From positions 248,001 to 312,000 of the forward strand of contig NZ_JUGR01000003.1 of NCBI RefSeq assembly GCF_000800015.1: a stretch of DNA of 64,000 nucleotides, written 5' to 3'. The translations under genes were made by a program, and so were the position numbers. Positions 8,544 to 17,065 of the stretch are shown here, in pieces. This DNA comes from Terriglobus sp. TAA 43. Its GTDB lineage: Bacteria; Acidobacteriota; Terriglobia; Terriglobales; Acidobacteriaceae. Under the pieces are notes generated by a model. The model saw nothing but the letters and a program-made list of their open reading frames with translations. It searched no databases and was not told the DNA's origin. Positions within the stretch are counted from its first letter, which is position 1, and each line of letters begins with the position of its first letter.

Positions 8544-8863
8544 TTCTTACCCTCTGCATTCAATTCAGGCTGAGGTCGACTCATGAACGGTGATACCACC
8601 TTCTCTTTGCAATCGCTCAAGGAATGTAAAACATCCGTACGAACCTCATCTTCCGTTGCATCATATTCTCGGGCCAGCTCATTCACCAAGGAATCTAACT
8701 GCTGCGGTCTTTCCAATAACTCCCATGTGCGACCACCGGTAGGCGAAAGGCTGATACATGTTCCTGTATCGGCGCCCATCATCACGAGTTCTTCCCCAAC
8801 CCATGCACTAAGCCATCCCTCAGCGCGTCCAATCACACTATCACCGCGAATCTCTGTCGCCAT
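8525..8863 (-). CDS. PqqD-family protein
   Basis: This 112-residue protein matches the PqqD fold in length and pattern: an opening segment with VIGRAEGWLSAWVGEELVMM, the characteristic CISLSPTGGRTWELL turn, then an alpha-helical part with LVNELAREYDATEDEVRTD. PqqD proteins bind ribosomal precursor peptides and hand them to a radical-SAM enzyme. No such enzyme or precursor is seen nearby, so it may serve another peptide system or have a different role. It follows the sensor kinase by 47 bases on the same strand and is probably co-transcribed with that two-component system. The C-terminal tail beyond about residue 90 is unusual for the family and ends inside the terminator hairpin. Confidence 0.75.
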   Translation of the reverse strand: MATEIRGDSVIGRAEGWLSAWVGEELVMMGADTGTCISLSPTGGRTWELLERPQQLDSLVNELAREYDATEDEVRTDVLHSLSDCKEKVVSPFMSRPQPELNAEGKKPMASF

Positions 8864-8910
8864 AGTGTTCAGAATAGCCCAAGCTCAACAGCCCGACGCA
8901 ATCTGGCGCA

Positions 8911-10335
8911 TCACGCCTCGGATGAAGCTTCTGGAAGACAGATCACACATCTAGCTCCTACCTTTACGTGATCGTCAAAGCAGATCGTTCCCCCGATGCG
9001 TTCAATTACTAGCTTCGACACCGAAAGTCCTAGCCCTGTGCCTGTGTGCGCAACACTATTTCTTGCGTTACTGGTGAAGAAACGATCAAACACGCGTTCG
9101 TATTCTCCATCGGCAATACCAGGCCCTCTGTCTTCGATAGAGATTTGAATGGCTTGAGGACCGACGTCGTTCAGGGTATAGCCAATACAAAGCAATTGAT
9201 CACGCGGTGAAAACTTGATTGCATTGTGGATCACATTCATCAATGCAATCCGAAGCAAGCCACGATCCGCTCTTACGCGTCTCATGCCAATAGCCTCGTT
9301 GTCCTGAAGAACAGCAAGGCCTTTTTCTTCAATAAGAACCTCGAGTAGATTCACAACCTCATCTACTAGGGATTTCAATGGCCATGCTTCCGGCTCTTGC
9401 CCACCTCGTGTGGTCTCGGCACGAGCAAGAAGGAGAAGGGCGTCGACCGTCTCACTCAGCCGCGAGGTCTCTTCCAGAATGCTGCTCAACGCTTCTTTGC
9501 ACGCTGTATCTCCTGACTCATCTTCAAGCGCTACCTCACCGATAGTTCGCAATGCGGCAATGGGCGTTCGCAACTCGTGGGCCGCGTCAGCAGTGAATCG
9601 CTGCAACTGTTCAAACGATTGCTCCAGACGATCCAGAAGATGATTAAAAACGAGGGCGAGCTGTCCCAATTCGTCTTGTGGATTCGCAACTTCCAGACGG
9701 TCATGCAAGTTCTTCGCTGTAATGCCTTCTGCGCGTGCAGCCATCTGTTCCACTGGTCGCAGGGCGCGTCTCGCAATAACCTGCCCTGCCGCTCCCGCTA
9801 TCAATAGGGCAATCGGAACCGCAATCAGCAGAACTACGAGGAACTGAACCATGCGCGCTCGAAGAGGAGCCAGACTGTATGCCAGACGGATCAGAAGCTG
9901 TTGACCATTCATGCCGTGGATATGGCTGATCAAAAGTACGTGCGTACCATCTTCAAGACGAAGCAGACGTTCATTGAAATCAGTATCGCCTTCTCCAGGA
10001 CGAGCAGCCCCTCCCAGGCTCATGCTTCCAAGCGTGGGGCTGCGATACAGCACCTTTCCGCTACTATCGCGGACCTCCATCAGTCGATCCACCAGTAAGC
10101 GCGACTGAGGCCGCGAATAGTAATCCTGACGGAGTTGTAACGCACCAGCTTGATCGAAGTAGAGAAGACCTTCGGCAGTTACAACGTCCTGAATTTCATC
10201 ATGGACAATTTGCTTGGTGAGAACAGCGTATTGAAAGGCAAAGACAAGCGCTGCGTATACAACGAGGAGCACTGCCAGAACACCGACATACCAGAACGTC
10301 AGCCTGGTTCGAAGGTTAGATGGCGACCATCGCAT
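8911..10335 (-). CDS. Sensor histidine kinase, EnvZ/QseC/CusS class
   Basis: This is an inner-membrane kinase of 474 residues. Transmembrane helices at about 13-35 and 165-185 flank a periplasmic region of about 130 residues. A HAMP domain follows (RRALRPVEQMAARAEGI), then HisKA with FTADAAHELRTPIAAL and an HATPase domain with NVIHNAIKF, IEDRGPGI and HTGTGLGLSV. All phosphotransfer motifs are present. Its start overlaps the stop of the response-regulator gene (TGATG). The pair lies divergent from an RND efflux operon, which suggests that it controls that operon. The signal it detects is unknown. Confidence 0.9.
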   Translation of the reverse strand: MRWSPSNLRTRLTFWYVGVLAVLLVVYAALVFAFQYAVLTKQIVHDEIQDVVTAEGLLYFDQAGALQLRQDYYSRPQSRLLVDRLMEVRDSSGKVLYRSPTLGSMSLGGAARPGEGDTDFNERLLRLEDGTHVLLISHIHGMNGQQLLIRLAYSLAPLRARMVQFLVVLLIAVPIALLIAGAAGQVIARRALRPVEQMAARAEGITAKNLHDRLEVANPQDELGQLALVFNHLLDRLEQSFEQLQRFTADAAHELRTPIAALRTIGEVALEDESGDTACKEALSSILEETSRLSETVDALLLLARAETTRGGQEPEAWPLKSLVDEVVNLLEVLIEEKGLAVLQDNEAIGMRRVRADRGLLRIALMNVIHNAIKFSPRDQLLCIGYTLNDVGPQAIQISIEDRGPGIADGEYERVFDRFFTSNARNSVAHTGTGLGLSVSKLVIERIGGTICFDDHVKVGARCVICLPEASSEA

Positions 10336-11036
10336 CAGGGCAACGGCTCCCGAAGGCTGAATCCCAGTCCACGAATTGTCTGCAGAAGCTTAATGGAAAA
10401 TGGATCGTCCACTTTACGGCGCAACCGCGCAATCTGCACATCGATCACGTTATCGATTGGTGTAAAGCGTGACATCTCTCTCCATACATCCCGGGCGAGC
10501 ATTTCCCGCGACACCGTGCGTCCTCGGTTCTCCGCGAGATATAGCAATAGATCGAATTCTCGCGCAGTGAGATCAAGCACGTCTCCGCCACGCGATGCAG
10601 TCCTAGCTTTGCGATCCAGGCAAAGATCTCCTACGGAAAGAGTAGAGGTCTCTTTAGATGGAAGAAACCGTCGCAGTAAAGCATCAATACGCGCGAGTAG
10701 TTCTGGAAAAGAAAATGGCTTTCCAAGATAATCGTCTGCGCCAGTATTCAAACCAGCTACGCGATCCTCAACGGTATTATGCGATGTCAGGATTAAGACT
10801 CGCAGGTCGATTCCATCTTTGCGTAGTTGACGCAAGATGTCCAAGCCGTTACGTTGCGGTAGCGTCAGGTCCAGAAGAAGCAAATCCGGATGCTCGCTAT
10901 GGACAAGGAAAAACCCTTCCTCTGCAGACCCAGCTGCAATGACCTCATAGCCAGCCGCTTGAATACCCGTTACAAGGGCGTCTGACATCTTCCGATCGTC
11001 TTCAATAATCAGGATTTTTGAAGATGTCTGCGTCAT
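10335..11036 (-). CDS. OmpR/PhoB-family response regulator
   Basis: This DNA-binding response regulator of 233 residues has a receiver domain with IIEDDRKM, phospho-acceptor Asp in LLLLDLTLPQRNG, Thr in LILTSHN and Lys in YLGKPFSF. A winged-helix effector domain follows, with LTAREFDLLLYLAENRG and IDNVIDVQIARLRRKVDD. The ATG at 11036 (MTQTSSKILIIEDD) is preferred over the longer frame to 11213, which adds 59 residues without domain character. Partner kinase is the overlapping downstream gene. Direct repeats between this gene and the divergent RND operon are candidate binding sites. Confidence 0.9.
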   Translation of the reverse strand: MTQTSSKILIIEDDRKMSDALVTGIQAAGYEVIAAGSAEEGFFLVHSEHPDLLLLDLTLPQRNGLDILRQLRKDGIDLRVLILTSHNTVEDRVAGLNTGADDYLGKPFSFPELLARIDALLRRFLPSKETSTLSVGDLCLDRKARTASRGGDVLDLTAREFDLLLYLAENRGRTVSREMLARDVWREMSRFTPIDNVIDVQIARLRRKVDDPFSIKLLQTIRGLGFSLREPLP

Positions 11037-11099
11037 TCCCAGCCCCCACTCCCACATCATTTCGCAACGGGGAACAGGGACACAAGTGCCATTTTGAAA

Positions 11100-11116
11100 T
11101 GTCAGAAAGTTGTCAG
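11100..11116. promoter_or_regulatory. Tandem direct repeat, candidate OmpR-type operator
   Basis: TGTCAG occurs at 11100-11105 and again at 11111-11116, eleven bases apart from start to start. OmpR/PhoB-family regulators typically bind head-to-tail repeats with this period. The site lies between the response-regulator gene and the divergent RND operon that starts at 11268. Confidence 0.4.
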
Positions 11117-11267
11117 GCTTTGTAAGGGTAGATAGTGGTCCACTCCGGTTGAGCACATCTGCTCCGGAGCGTACGCGTCCATGCGCCAAATCTCCACGAC
11201 TTTGGTTCTCCACCCGCCCGGAGTGGTCGCCGTCCTATTTGCATCTCGCGGAGGCTGGTAACGACAG

Positions 11268-12575
11268 ATGTCCTTCCGAAATTTACTCGCAACGAGTTGC
11301 CTCATTTTTCTGCCAATCCCCATATGGGCACAAACTACAGCTACGCCCTCCTCACAGAGCACGTTGAGCCTCGCGAAGGCAGAAAGCATCGCGGTAGCCA
11401 ATCAGCCTCGCCTGCTTGCCGCGCAACTCCGCGCACGGGCTGCCTCGCAGCGCATCCGTGAGGCCCACTCCGGGCTTCTGCCTACGGTTGCTTTCAGTGC
11501 GACCGGAGCACTGGTTGCAGACACTGGGAGTTCCATTGCGGTTGGCAATATCACCACGTCCGCGGTATCAGACCGCTTTGCATACGGCGGAAGTCTTTCT
11601 CAACTCGTCACCGATTTTGGCCGGACGAGCGCATTGGTCCGTTCGACGCGCTATCAATCTGCGGCGCAGGGTGACCTGGCAACCTTGACGCGTGCACAGG
11701 TCCGACTCAACGTTCGCGAGGCTTACTATGGCGTGCTCGGTGCGGAGGCTGTGCTTCGAGCCGCTCAGGCCGCACAGCAGAACCGGCACCTTATCTCTCG
11801 GCAACTAGAAGCACTCGCACAGAGTGAACTTCGTTCCACACTGGACGTGAACTTTGCGAAGGTATTGGAGAGCGAAGCAGAACTGGCTGTAGTTCGTGCC
11901 CAAAGCACGGTTTCTCAAGAACGTTCCCGCCTGGCGACTGCCATGGGAGAACCTCAGACAGTTAGTGCTTCGCTAAGCGAACCAACTGCTCCAGATGCTC
12001 TCCCCGGAGCACCAGAAGACTTGCTGCAACAGGCCACAGCACAACGCGCAGATCTGAGCGCGGCACACGCGGAGCAGCTCGCGGCGGAGCAATTCGCGCA
12101 ATCAGAAAAGCGGCTCAGCTATCCAACTCTGAATGTCCTGGGAGCCGCAGGACAAGTTCCCTATCACGACCACACATTGCATGACAGTTATGCTGCAGCT
12201 GGCTTCAACCTCAATATTCCTGTCTTCAATGGTGGTCTCTTCGCAGCTCGACATGCCGAAGCTCAACTAGAAGCCACCGCTCGTGCTCGTGATGCAGAGG
12301 CATTGCGACTACAGGTGAATGAACAGGTGCAGGATGCGTGGTATCGCGCCGACGAAGCCTATCGCAGCCTCGATGTAACAGCCCGCCTTGTTCAGCAGAG
12401 CAAGGAAGCATTGCGGCTGGCGCAGGACCGATATGACGCGGGACTGGGCAGCATCGTCGAGTTGAACGAAGCACAACTGAATGAGACTTCCGCTGAAATC
12501 AGTGCCGCCGATGCGACCTATACCTATCTGTCGCGGCATGCCGAACTTGATTTCGCAGCGGGACTCCTGAACTAA
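11268..12575 (+). CDS. TolC-family outer-membrane efflux protein
   Basis: This is the outer-membrane channel of a second RND exporter. Of its 435 residues the first 22 are a signal peptide (ending IPIWAQ). Two outer-membrane efflux repeats follow, with TLSLAKAESIAVANQPRLLA at the start and repeated long helical hairpins rich in Ala, Gln and Glu. The C-terminal repeat contains QDRYDAGLGSIVELNEAQ, a typical family signature. It is the first gene of a three-gene plus-strand operon with the adaptor 13 bases downstream. Expression is probably governed by the divergent two-component system. Confidence 0.88.
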   Translation: MSFRNLLATSCLIFLPIPIWAQTTATPSSQSTLSLAKAESIAVANQPRLLAAQLRARAASQRIREAHSGLLPTVAFSATGALVADTGSSIAVGNITTSAVSDRFAYGGSLSQLVTDFGRTSALVRSTRYQSAAQGDLATLTRAQVRLNVREAYYGVLGAEAVLRAAQAAQQNRHLISRQLEALAQSELRSTLDVNFAKVLESEAELAVVRAQSTVSQERSRLATAMGEPQTVSASLSEPTAPDALPGAPEDLLQQATAQRADLSAAHAEQLAAEQFAQSEKRLSYPTLNVLGAAGQVPYHDHTLHDSYAAAGFNLNIPVFNGGLFAARHAEAQLEATARARDAEALRLQVNEQVQDAWYRADEAYRSLDVTARLVQQSKEALRLAQDRYDAGLGSIVELNEAQLNETSAEISAADATYTYLSRHAELDFAAGLLN

Positions 12576-12588
12576 GAGGGCGACTATC

Positions 12589-13791
12589 GTGAGAAACAAA
12601 ACTGGCTTGATTGTGGCTGCCTTAACCACGCTCGCAACAGTGCAGGGTTGTAAATCGGCACCTGCACCGGCAGCAGTAACGCCAACAGTTCCGGTGGCCA
12701 TCGCTGCTCCCGCCAGCCTGGAAAACAACCTCGTCCTCTCCGCAGAGTTTCGCCCGTTTCAGGAAGTGGATGTGATGGCCAAGATCGCGGGTTACGTAAG
12801 AGCGATCAACGTTGATATAGGAAGCCATGTTGCGCAGAACGCCGTCCTTGCCACGCTGGAAGTGCCTGAAATTCAGGATGACGTTGCTAAGGCAAAGGCA
12901 GGTGTATCTGCAGCCGACGCAAACATCATCACTGCGCAAGCAGCGGTGCAACGCGCGGAGGCAAACTCAAATCTCGCAACGTTGTCCTTCAAACGCATCA
13001 GTGATGTTGCCAAGCGCGACCAAGGCTTGGTACCGAGGCAGGAGATCGACGTAGCGCAGGCGAAACAGCTTGAGGCCGCGGCGCAACTTGCCAGCGCAAA
13101 CTCCAGCTTGAAAGCAGCAGAACAAAGCAAGGCACAAGCGCACTCAGAATATTCGCGAGCGCAAGCCATGCTGCAATACGCGACCATTCGTGCCCCCTTC
13201 GCGGGAGTTGTTACCAAGCGCTACGCCAATACTGGCTCCATGATTCAGGCCGGTATCTCTTCACAGACGCAGGCCATGCCTGTTGTTCGGCTTGCACAAA
13301 ACAATCTGCTGCGGCTCGTTCTTCCCGTTCCTGTCAATGCCGTTTCAGAGATTCGGAACGGGCAGACGGTAGACGTCGAAGTCACAAGCACGGGCCGCAA
13401 GTTGCAAGGGAAAGTCACTCGCTACGCGGACTCGGTACAGACAGCCACACGAACCATGGATACCGAAGTGGATGTACCCAACGCCGATGGTTCCTTAGTT
13501 CCAGGCATGTATGCAGAGGTTCATCTTCATCTGGCAAACCGTCCGGCTGCATTAAGTGTGCCACTGGATGCGGTGGATGGATTAGGAACCAGCGTGCAAC
13601 AGGCTTACGTTGTTCGCGACGGTATCGTGCATCTCGTCGTGGTTCAAGTTGGATTGCAGACGGCCAATCGTGTGGAGATCCTTTCCGGACTCGATAAAGG
13701 CGACAAAGTCATCGTAGGACGGCACACAGGCATTTCCGATGGTCAGCGCGTGGACGCACAGCCCGCTGCTTACGAAACCAAGGGCAGCTAA
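12589..13791 (+). CDS. RND efflux periplasmic adaptor lipoprotein
   Basis: This adaptor of 400 residues begins at GTG 12589. The signal peptide has the lipobox TVQGC at about residues 18-22, so it is probably lipid-anchored. A first lipoyl half (GYVRAINVDIGSHVAQNAVLA) leads into a long Ala/Gln-rich coiled-coil hairpin (about 90-185). The second lipoyl half (YATIRAPFAGVVTKR) and the beta-barrel and membrane-proximal domains follow (VDEGLGT-like segment DAVDGLGTSVQQAYV, then LDKGDKVIVG). It sits between the channel and pump genes with short gaps of 13 and 21 bases. Substrate cannot be read from the sequence. The family exports drugs, solvents or metals. Confidence 0.9.
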   Translation: MRNKTGLIVAALTTLATVQGCKSAPAPAAVTPTVPVAIAAPASLENNLVLSAEFRPFQEVDVMAKIAGYVRAINVDIGSHVAQNAVLATLEVPEIQDDVAKAKAGVSAADANIITAQAAVQRAEANSNLATLSFKRISDVAKRDQGLVPRQEIDVAQAKQLEAAAQLASANSSLKAAEQSKAQAHSEYSRAQAMLQYATIRAPFAGVVTKRYANTGSMIQAGISSQTQAMPVVRLAQNNLLRLVLPVPVNAVSEIRNGQTVDVEVTSTGRKLQGKVTRYADSVQTATRTMDTEVDVPNADGSLVPGMYAEVHLHLANRPAALSVPLDAVDGLGTSVQQAYVVRDGIVHLVVVQVGLQTANRVEILSGLDKGDKVIVGRHTGISDGQRVDAQPAAYETKGS

Positions 13792-13812
13792 AAGAGAGGC
13801 GAACGAAAGCCG

Positions 13813-16800
13813 ATGTCATCCTTTTCCATTCGCAATCCGTACCTCATCGTAGTGCTGTGTCTTGTGATGATGATCCTTGGCGCCGTCAGCATTGGCGACA
13901 TGCCTGTGGACATGTTTCCAGCTGTCAATCTGCCAGTAGTGGCTGTGGCTACCTTTTATTCCGGCATGCCACCGCAGCAGATTGAAGCGAACATTACCTA
14001 TCACCTTGAACGTCAGTTCACACTTGCTTCAGGCATCGACCACATGGAGTCGCGTTCCCTTCCCGGCGTGTCTCTCATTAAGGTGTACTTCCGTGCAGGC
14101 ACAGATCCCGACGCTGACGCAGCCAGCATCTCCTCACTTGCCAGCAGCGATCTTCGTGACATGCCTCCGGGCACATATCCCCCTATCGTGTTAAAGCAGG
14201 ATGCCGCCAGCACACCTGTTGCGTTGGTTACGCTCAGCGGCTCCGGACTGAATGAGAGCAAGCTCAAAGACGTCGGACAGAACTTTGTCCGTAACCAGTT
14301 GGCGAGCGTTGCCGGCGCGTCTGTTACGCAGCCATTTGGCGGACGTTGGCGGCAGATCATGCTGTATGCCGATCCATACAAATTGGAAGCAAATCAGCTC
14401 AGCCCAATGGATGTAGTTCGGTCTGTTAACGAATCCAACGTCATTCTCCCCGCTGGCGATGTACAAATCGGACGCTACGACTACAACATCTACACCAACT
14501 CCATGCTGAAGGGCGCATCAGACATCGCCCAGGTTCCGCTGAAGATGGTGGGGCAAGCACCTGTTCGCGTAGGCGATGTGGCAACGCCACAGGATTCCTT
14601 CGGCTTGCAATACAACATCGTTCGCGTAAATGGGCAGCGCGGCGTCTATCTTCCCATCTTCAAGCAAGGTGGCGACTCCAACACGATTGCCATCGTCAAC
14701 GGCGTGAACGACACGCTGAAGAAGCTCGTCGATGTTCCTGCTTCTCTGAAGACAGATGTTGAGTTTGATCAGTCTCGCTTTGTGAAAACGGCGATCGAAA
14801 CGCTGGTTCACGAAGGCGGGGTCGGACTGTTCCTTACCTGCTTGATGATTCTCATCTTTCTTGGAAGTCTTCGGGCAACCATCGCCGTCTTCTTCTCAAT
14901 TCCACTGTCATTGCTGACAACCTTCTTTGTGTTGAAGATGACTGGAAGCTCCATCAATAGCATGGTGCTTGGCGGCCTTGCGCTTGCTCTCTCACGGCTG
15001 ATTGATAACTCTGTTGTCGTTCTGGAAAATATCTTCCGCCATCTTGAAGAAGGTGAATTACCTGAAGTTGCTGCGGAGAATGGCGGCAAGGAAGTTGCTC
15101 TTCCCGTGCTAGCCGGAACGCTCACCACGGTCGTCGTCTTCTTCCCTGTCACCATGCTGTACGGTGTCAGCAGGTTTCTCTTCTCTGCGCTGGCTCTTGC
15201 AGTTGTCATCTCACTTTTTGCTTCCTATTTCGTAGCGTTGACCGTGGTTCCTCTCTTTTGTGCACGCTTCATCAAGAGCCCGCATGGTGAGGTTGTTCAC
15301 GAATCATCAGAGTTCGAAGCGGAAATTACCCCCGATGAAAAGAGCACGCATCACGGTCTGTGGGCACGCTTCAATGCTGCTTTTGCGCGTGGATTCGATT
15401 CCCTTTTGCATGGATATGATCGGCTTGTCGAACGTGTTCTGCAACGTCCATGGCAAATCATGGGAGCTGCCGGCCTCTTGCTGGTTGTATCTCTCTGCCT
15501 CTTCCCGCTCATGGGACTCTCATTCTTCCCGCGCACGGATGCAGGCCAGTTCGTCATTAGCTTTAAGGCACCTTCCGGCACGAAACTGGAAGCGACTGAA
15601 GAAGAAGCGGCGCGAATCGAGGCAATCGTTCGACGTATTGTGTCGAAACATGATCTCGGTATGGTCGTCACCAACATAGGTGTCGACCCTGGCTTTTCTG
15701 CTCTCTTCTCTCCCAACGCGGCCATGCATACGGGCTTCACGCAAGTCGCTCTTGCTGACAGCCACAAAGTCAGCAGCTTCCGCTATATCGACGAAGTGAA
15801 GGCAGCCGTTGCCAAGGAAATCCCCGAAGTTCAGACGTTCTATTCTTCGGGAAGCCTGGTGGATGGTGTGCTGAATATGGGATCTCCTGCGCCCATCGAC
15901 GTCCGCATTACCGGTAACGATGTAACCGCAGATTTTGGAGTCGCGCAGAAACTCGCATCACAGATTCGTCGGGTGCACGGCGTTGCCGACGTATATATCC
16001 CGCAGGACATCGACTATCCCTCACTCCGTATCTCTGTGGATCGCACACGAGCCAGCCAGCTTGGCCTGACGGAGAAGGAGGTTGTCTCCAACATCATTAC
16101 TGCGCTCACGTCGAACCAGATGATCGCACCCTCTATCTGGATTGATCCCAACAGCGGCAACAACTACTTCCTAACCGTCATGTACAAGGAAGGCCAGATC
16201 AAATCGCTGGAAGATCTGAAAGCCATTCCTCTACATGGCACCAACATCACTCAACCCACGCGCCTTGATATGGTCGCCAAAATTGAGCAGTTCAACGCTC
16301 CCACAGAGATGGATCACACACAGATTCGTCGCAATCTGGACATCTATGTACGCCCGCAAGAAGAAGACCTTGGGAAGATCACGGCCGCAATTCAGAAGAT
16401 CGTTGACGAGGCGAATCCTCCTCGCGGAATTAACGTGACGCTTGCAGGTAGCGTGACATCGATGAATGCGTCCTTCCGCAGCTTTGCCATCGGTCTAACG
16501 CTTTCTGTTATTCTGCTCTATCTGATTCTCGTTGCGCAGTTCCGGTCGTTCCTTGATCCCTTCATCATCCTGCTAGCATTGCCTCCGGGAATCACGGGTG
16601 TCATTCTGGCTCTGCTGCTCTGGGGTACCACGCTGAATGTCATGTCGTTGATGGGCGTCGTTATGCTTGCTGGTATCGCACTCTCGAACAGCATTCTGAT
16701 CGTGGAATTTGCACATCACTTACGTTCGCAGGGGATGCAAGTCAAAAAAGCCATCACGCTCTCCTGCCGGGTGCGTCTTCGTCCCATTCTGATGACGTCT

Positions 16801-16983
16801 CTCGCCACGCTTATTGGACTTCTACCCATGGCGCTGAAGCTGGGCGAAGGCAGCGAATCCTATGCACCGCTCGCTCAGGCGCTCATCGGAGGATTGACAC
16901 TCTCCGTATTGCTAACGATTTTCCTGGTGCCTGCTGGTTTTTATCTGGCCTATGGACGCGCGGACTCAGCAAAACACGCATAG
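13813..16983 (+). CDS. RND (AcrB/MMPL-type) efflux pump
   Basis: This proton-driven inner-membrane pump has 1056 residues, the normal RND length. Helix 1 is near the N-terminus (about 10-30). Two large periplasmic loops follow, each before a six-helix block. The family signatures GGLALALSRLIDNSVVVLENI (helix 4 region, with the Asp needed for proton transfer), FRSFLDPFIILLALP and GVVMLAGIALSNSILIVEF are present. In most HAE1 pumps two adjacent Asp residues sit in helix 4. Here the segment reads SRLIDNS, so one Asp is replaced by Ile, as in several hydrophobic-exporter subgroups. Co-transcribed with the adaptor and channel genes. A strong hairpin follows the stop. Confidence 0.92.
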   Translation: MSSFSIRNPYLIVVLCLVMMILGAVSIGDMPVDMFPAVNLPVVAVATFYSGMPPQQIEANITYHLERQFTLASGIDHMESRSLPGVSLIKVYFRAGTDPDADAASISSLASSDLRDMPPGTYPPIVLKQDAASTPVALVTLSGSGLNESKLKDVGQNFVRNQLASVAGASVTQPFGGRWRQIMLYADPYKLEANQLSPMDVVRSVNESNVILPAGDVQIGRYDYNIYTNSMLKGASDIAQVPLKMVGQAPVRVGDVATPQDSFGLQYNIVRVNGQRGVYLPIFKQGGDSNTIAIVNGVNDTLKKLVDVPASLKTDVEFDQSRFVKTAIETLVHEGGVGLFLTCLMILIFLGSLRATIAVFFSIPLSLLTTFFVLKMTGSSINSMVLGGLALALSRLIDNSVVVLENIFRHLEEGELPEVAAENGGKEVALPVLAGTLTTVVVFFPVTMLYGVSRFLFSALALAVVISLFASYFVALTVVPLFCARFIKSPHGEVVHESSEFEAEITPDEKSTHHGLWARFNAAFARGFDSLLHGYDRLVERVLQRPWQIMGAAGLLLVVSLCLFPLMGLSFFPRTDAGQFVISFKAPSGTKLEATEEEAARIEAIVRRIVSKHDLGMVVTNIGVDPGFSALFSPNAAMHTGFTQVALADSHKVSSFRYIDEVKAAVAKEIPEVQTFYSSGSLVDGVLNMGSPAPIDVRITGNDVTADFGVAQKLASQIRRVHGVADVYIPQDIDYPSLRISVDRTRASQLGLTEKEVVSNIITALTSNQMIAPSIWIDPNSGNNYFLTVMYKEGQIKSLEDLKAIPLHGTNITQPTRLDMVAKIEQFNAPTEMDHTQIRRNLDIYVRPQEEDLGKITAAIQKIVDEANPPRGINVTLAGSVTSMNASFRSFAIGLTLSVILLYLILVAQFRSFLDPFIILLALPPGITGVILALLLWGTTLNVMSLMGVVMLAGIALSNSILIVEFAHHLRSQGMQVKKAITLSCRVRLRPILMTSLATLIGLLPMALKLGEGSESYAPLAQALIGGLTLSVLLTIFLVPAGFYLAYGRADSAKHA

Positions 16984-16997
16984 GCCGTCAACAAGCA

Positions 16998-17027
16998 ACT
17001 GGCTTCCGTATAGAAGCGGAAGCCAGT
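16998..17027. terminator. Strong hairpin between convergent genes
   Basis: ACTGGCTTCCG (16998-17008) pairs perfectly with CGGAAGCCAGT (17017-17027) around an eight-base loop. There is no clear T run, so it may act as a transcription barrier or RNA-stability hairpin rather than a classical terminator. It lies between the RND pump gene and the convergent regulator gene. Confidence 0.6.
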
Positions 17028-17065
17028 GCAGCTCTGTCGTCCAAAGAGATCGTTCAACTCGCCCT

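Noticed and set aside
10150-10731. A 193-codon open frame on the plus strand
   Set aside because: It is antisense to the kinase and response-regulator genes, both of which have intact motifs.
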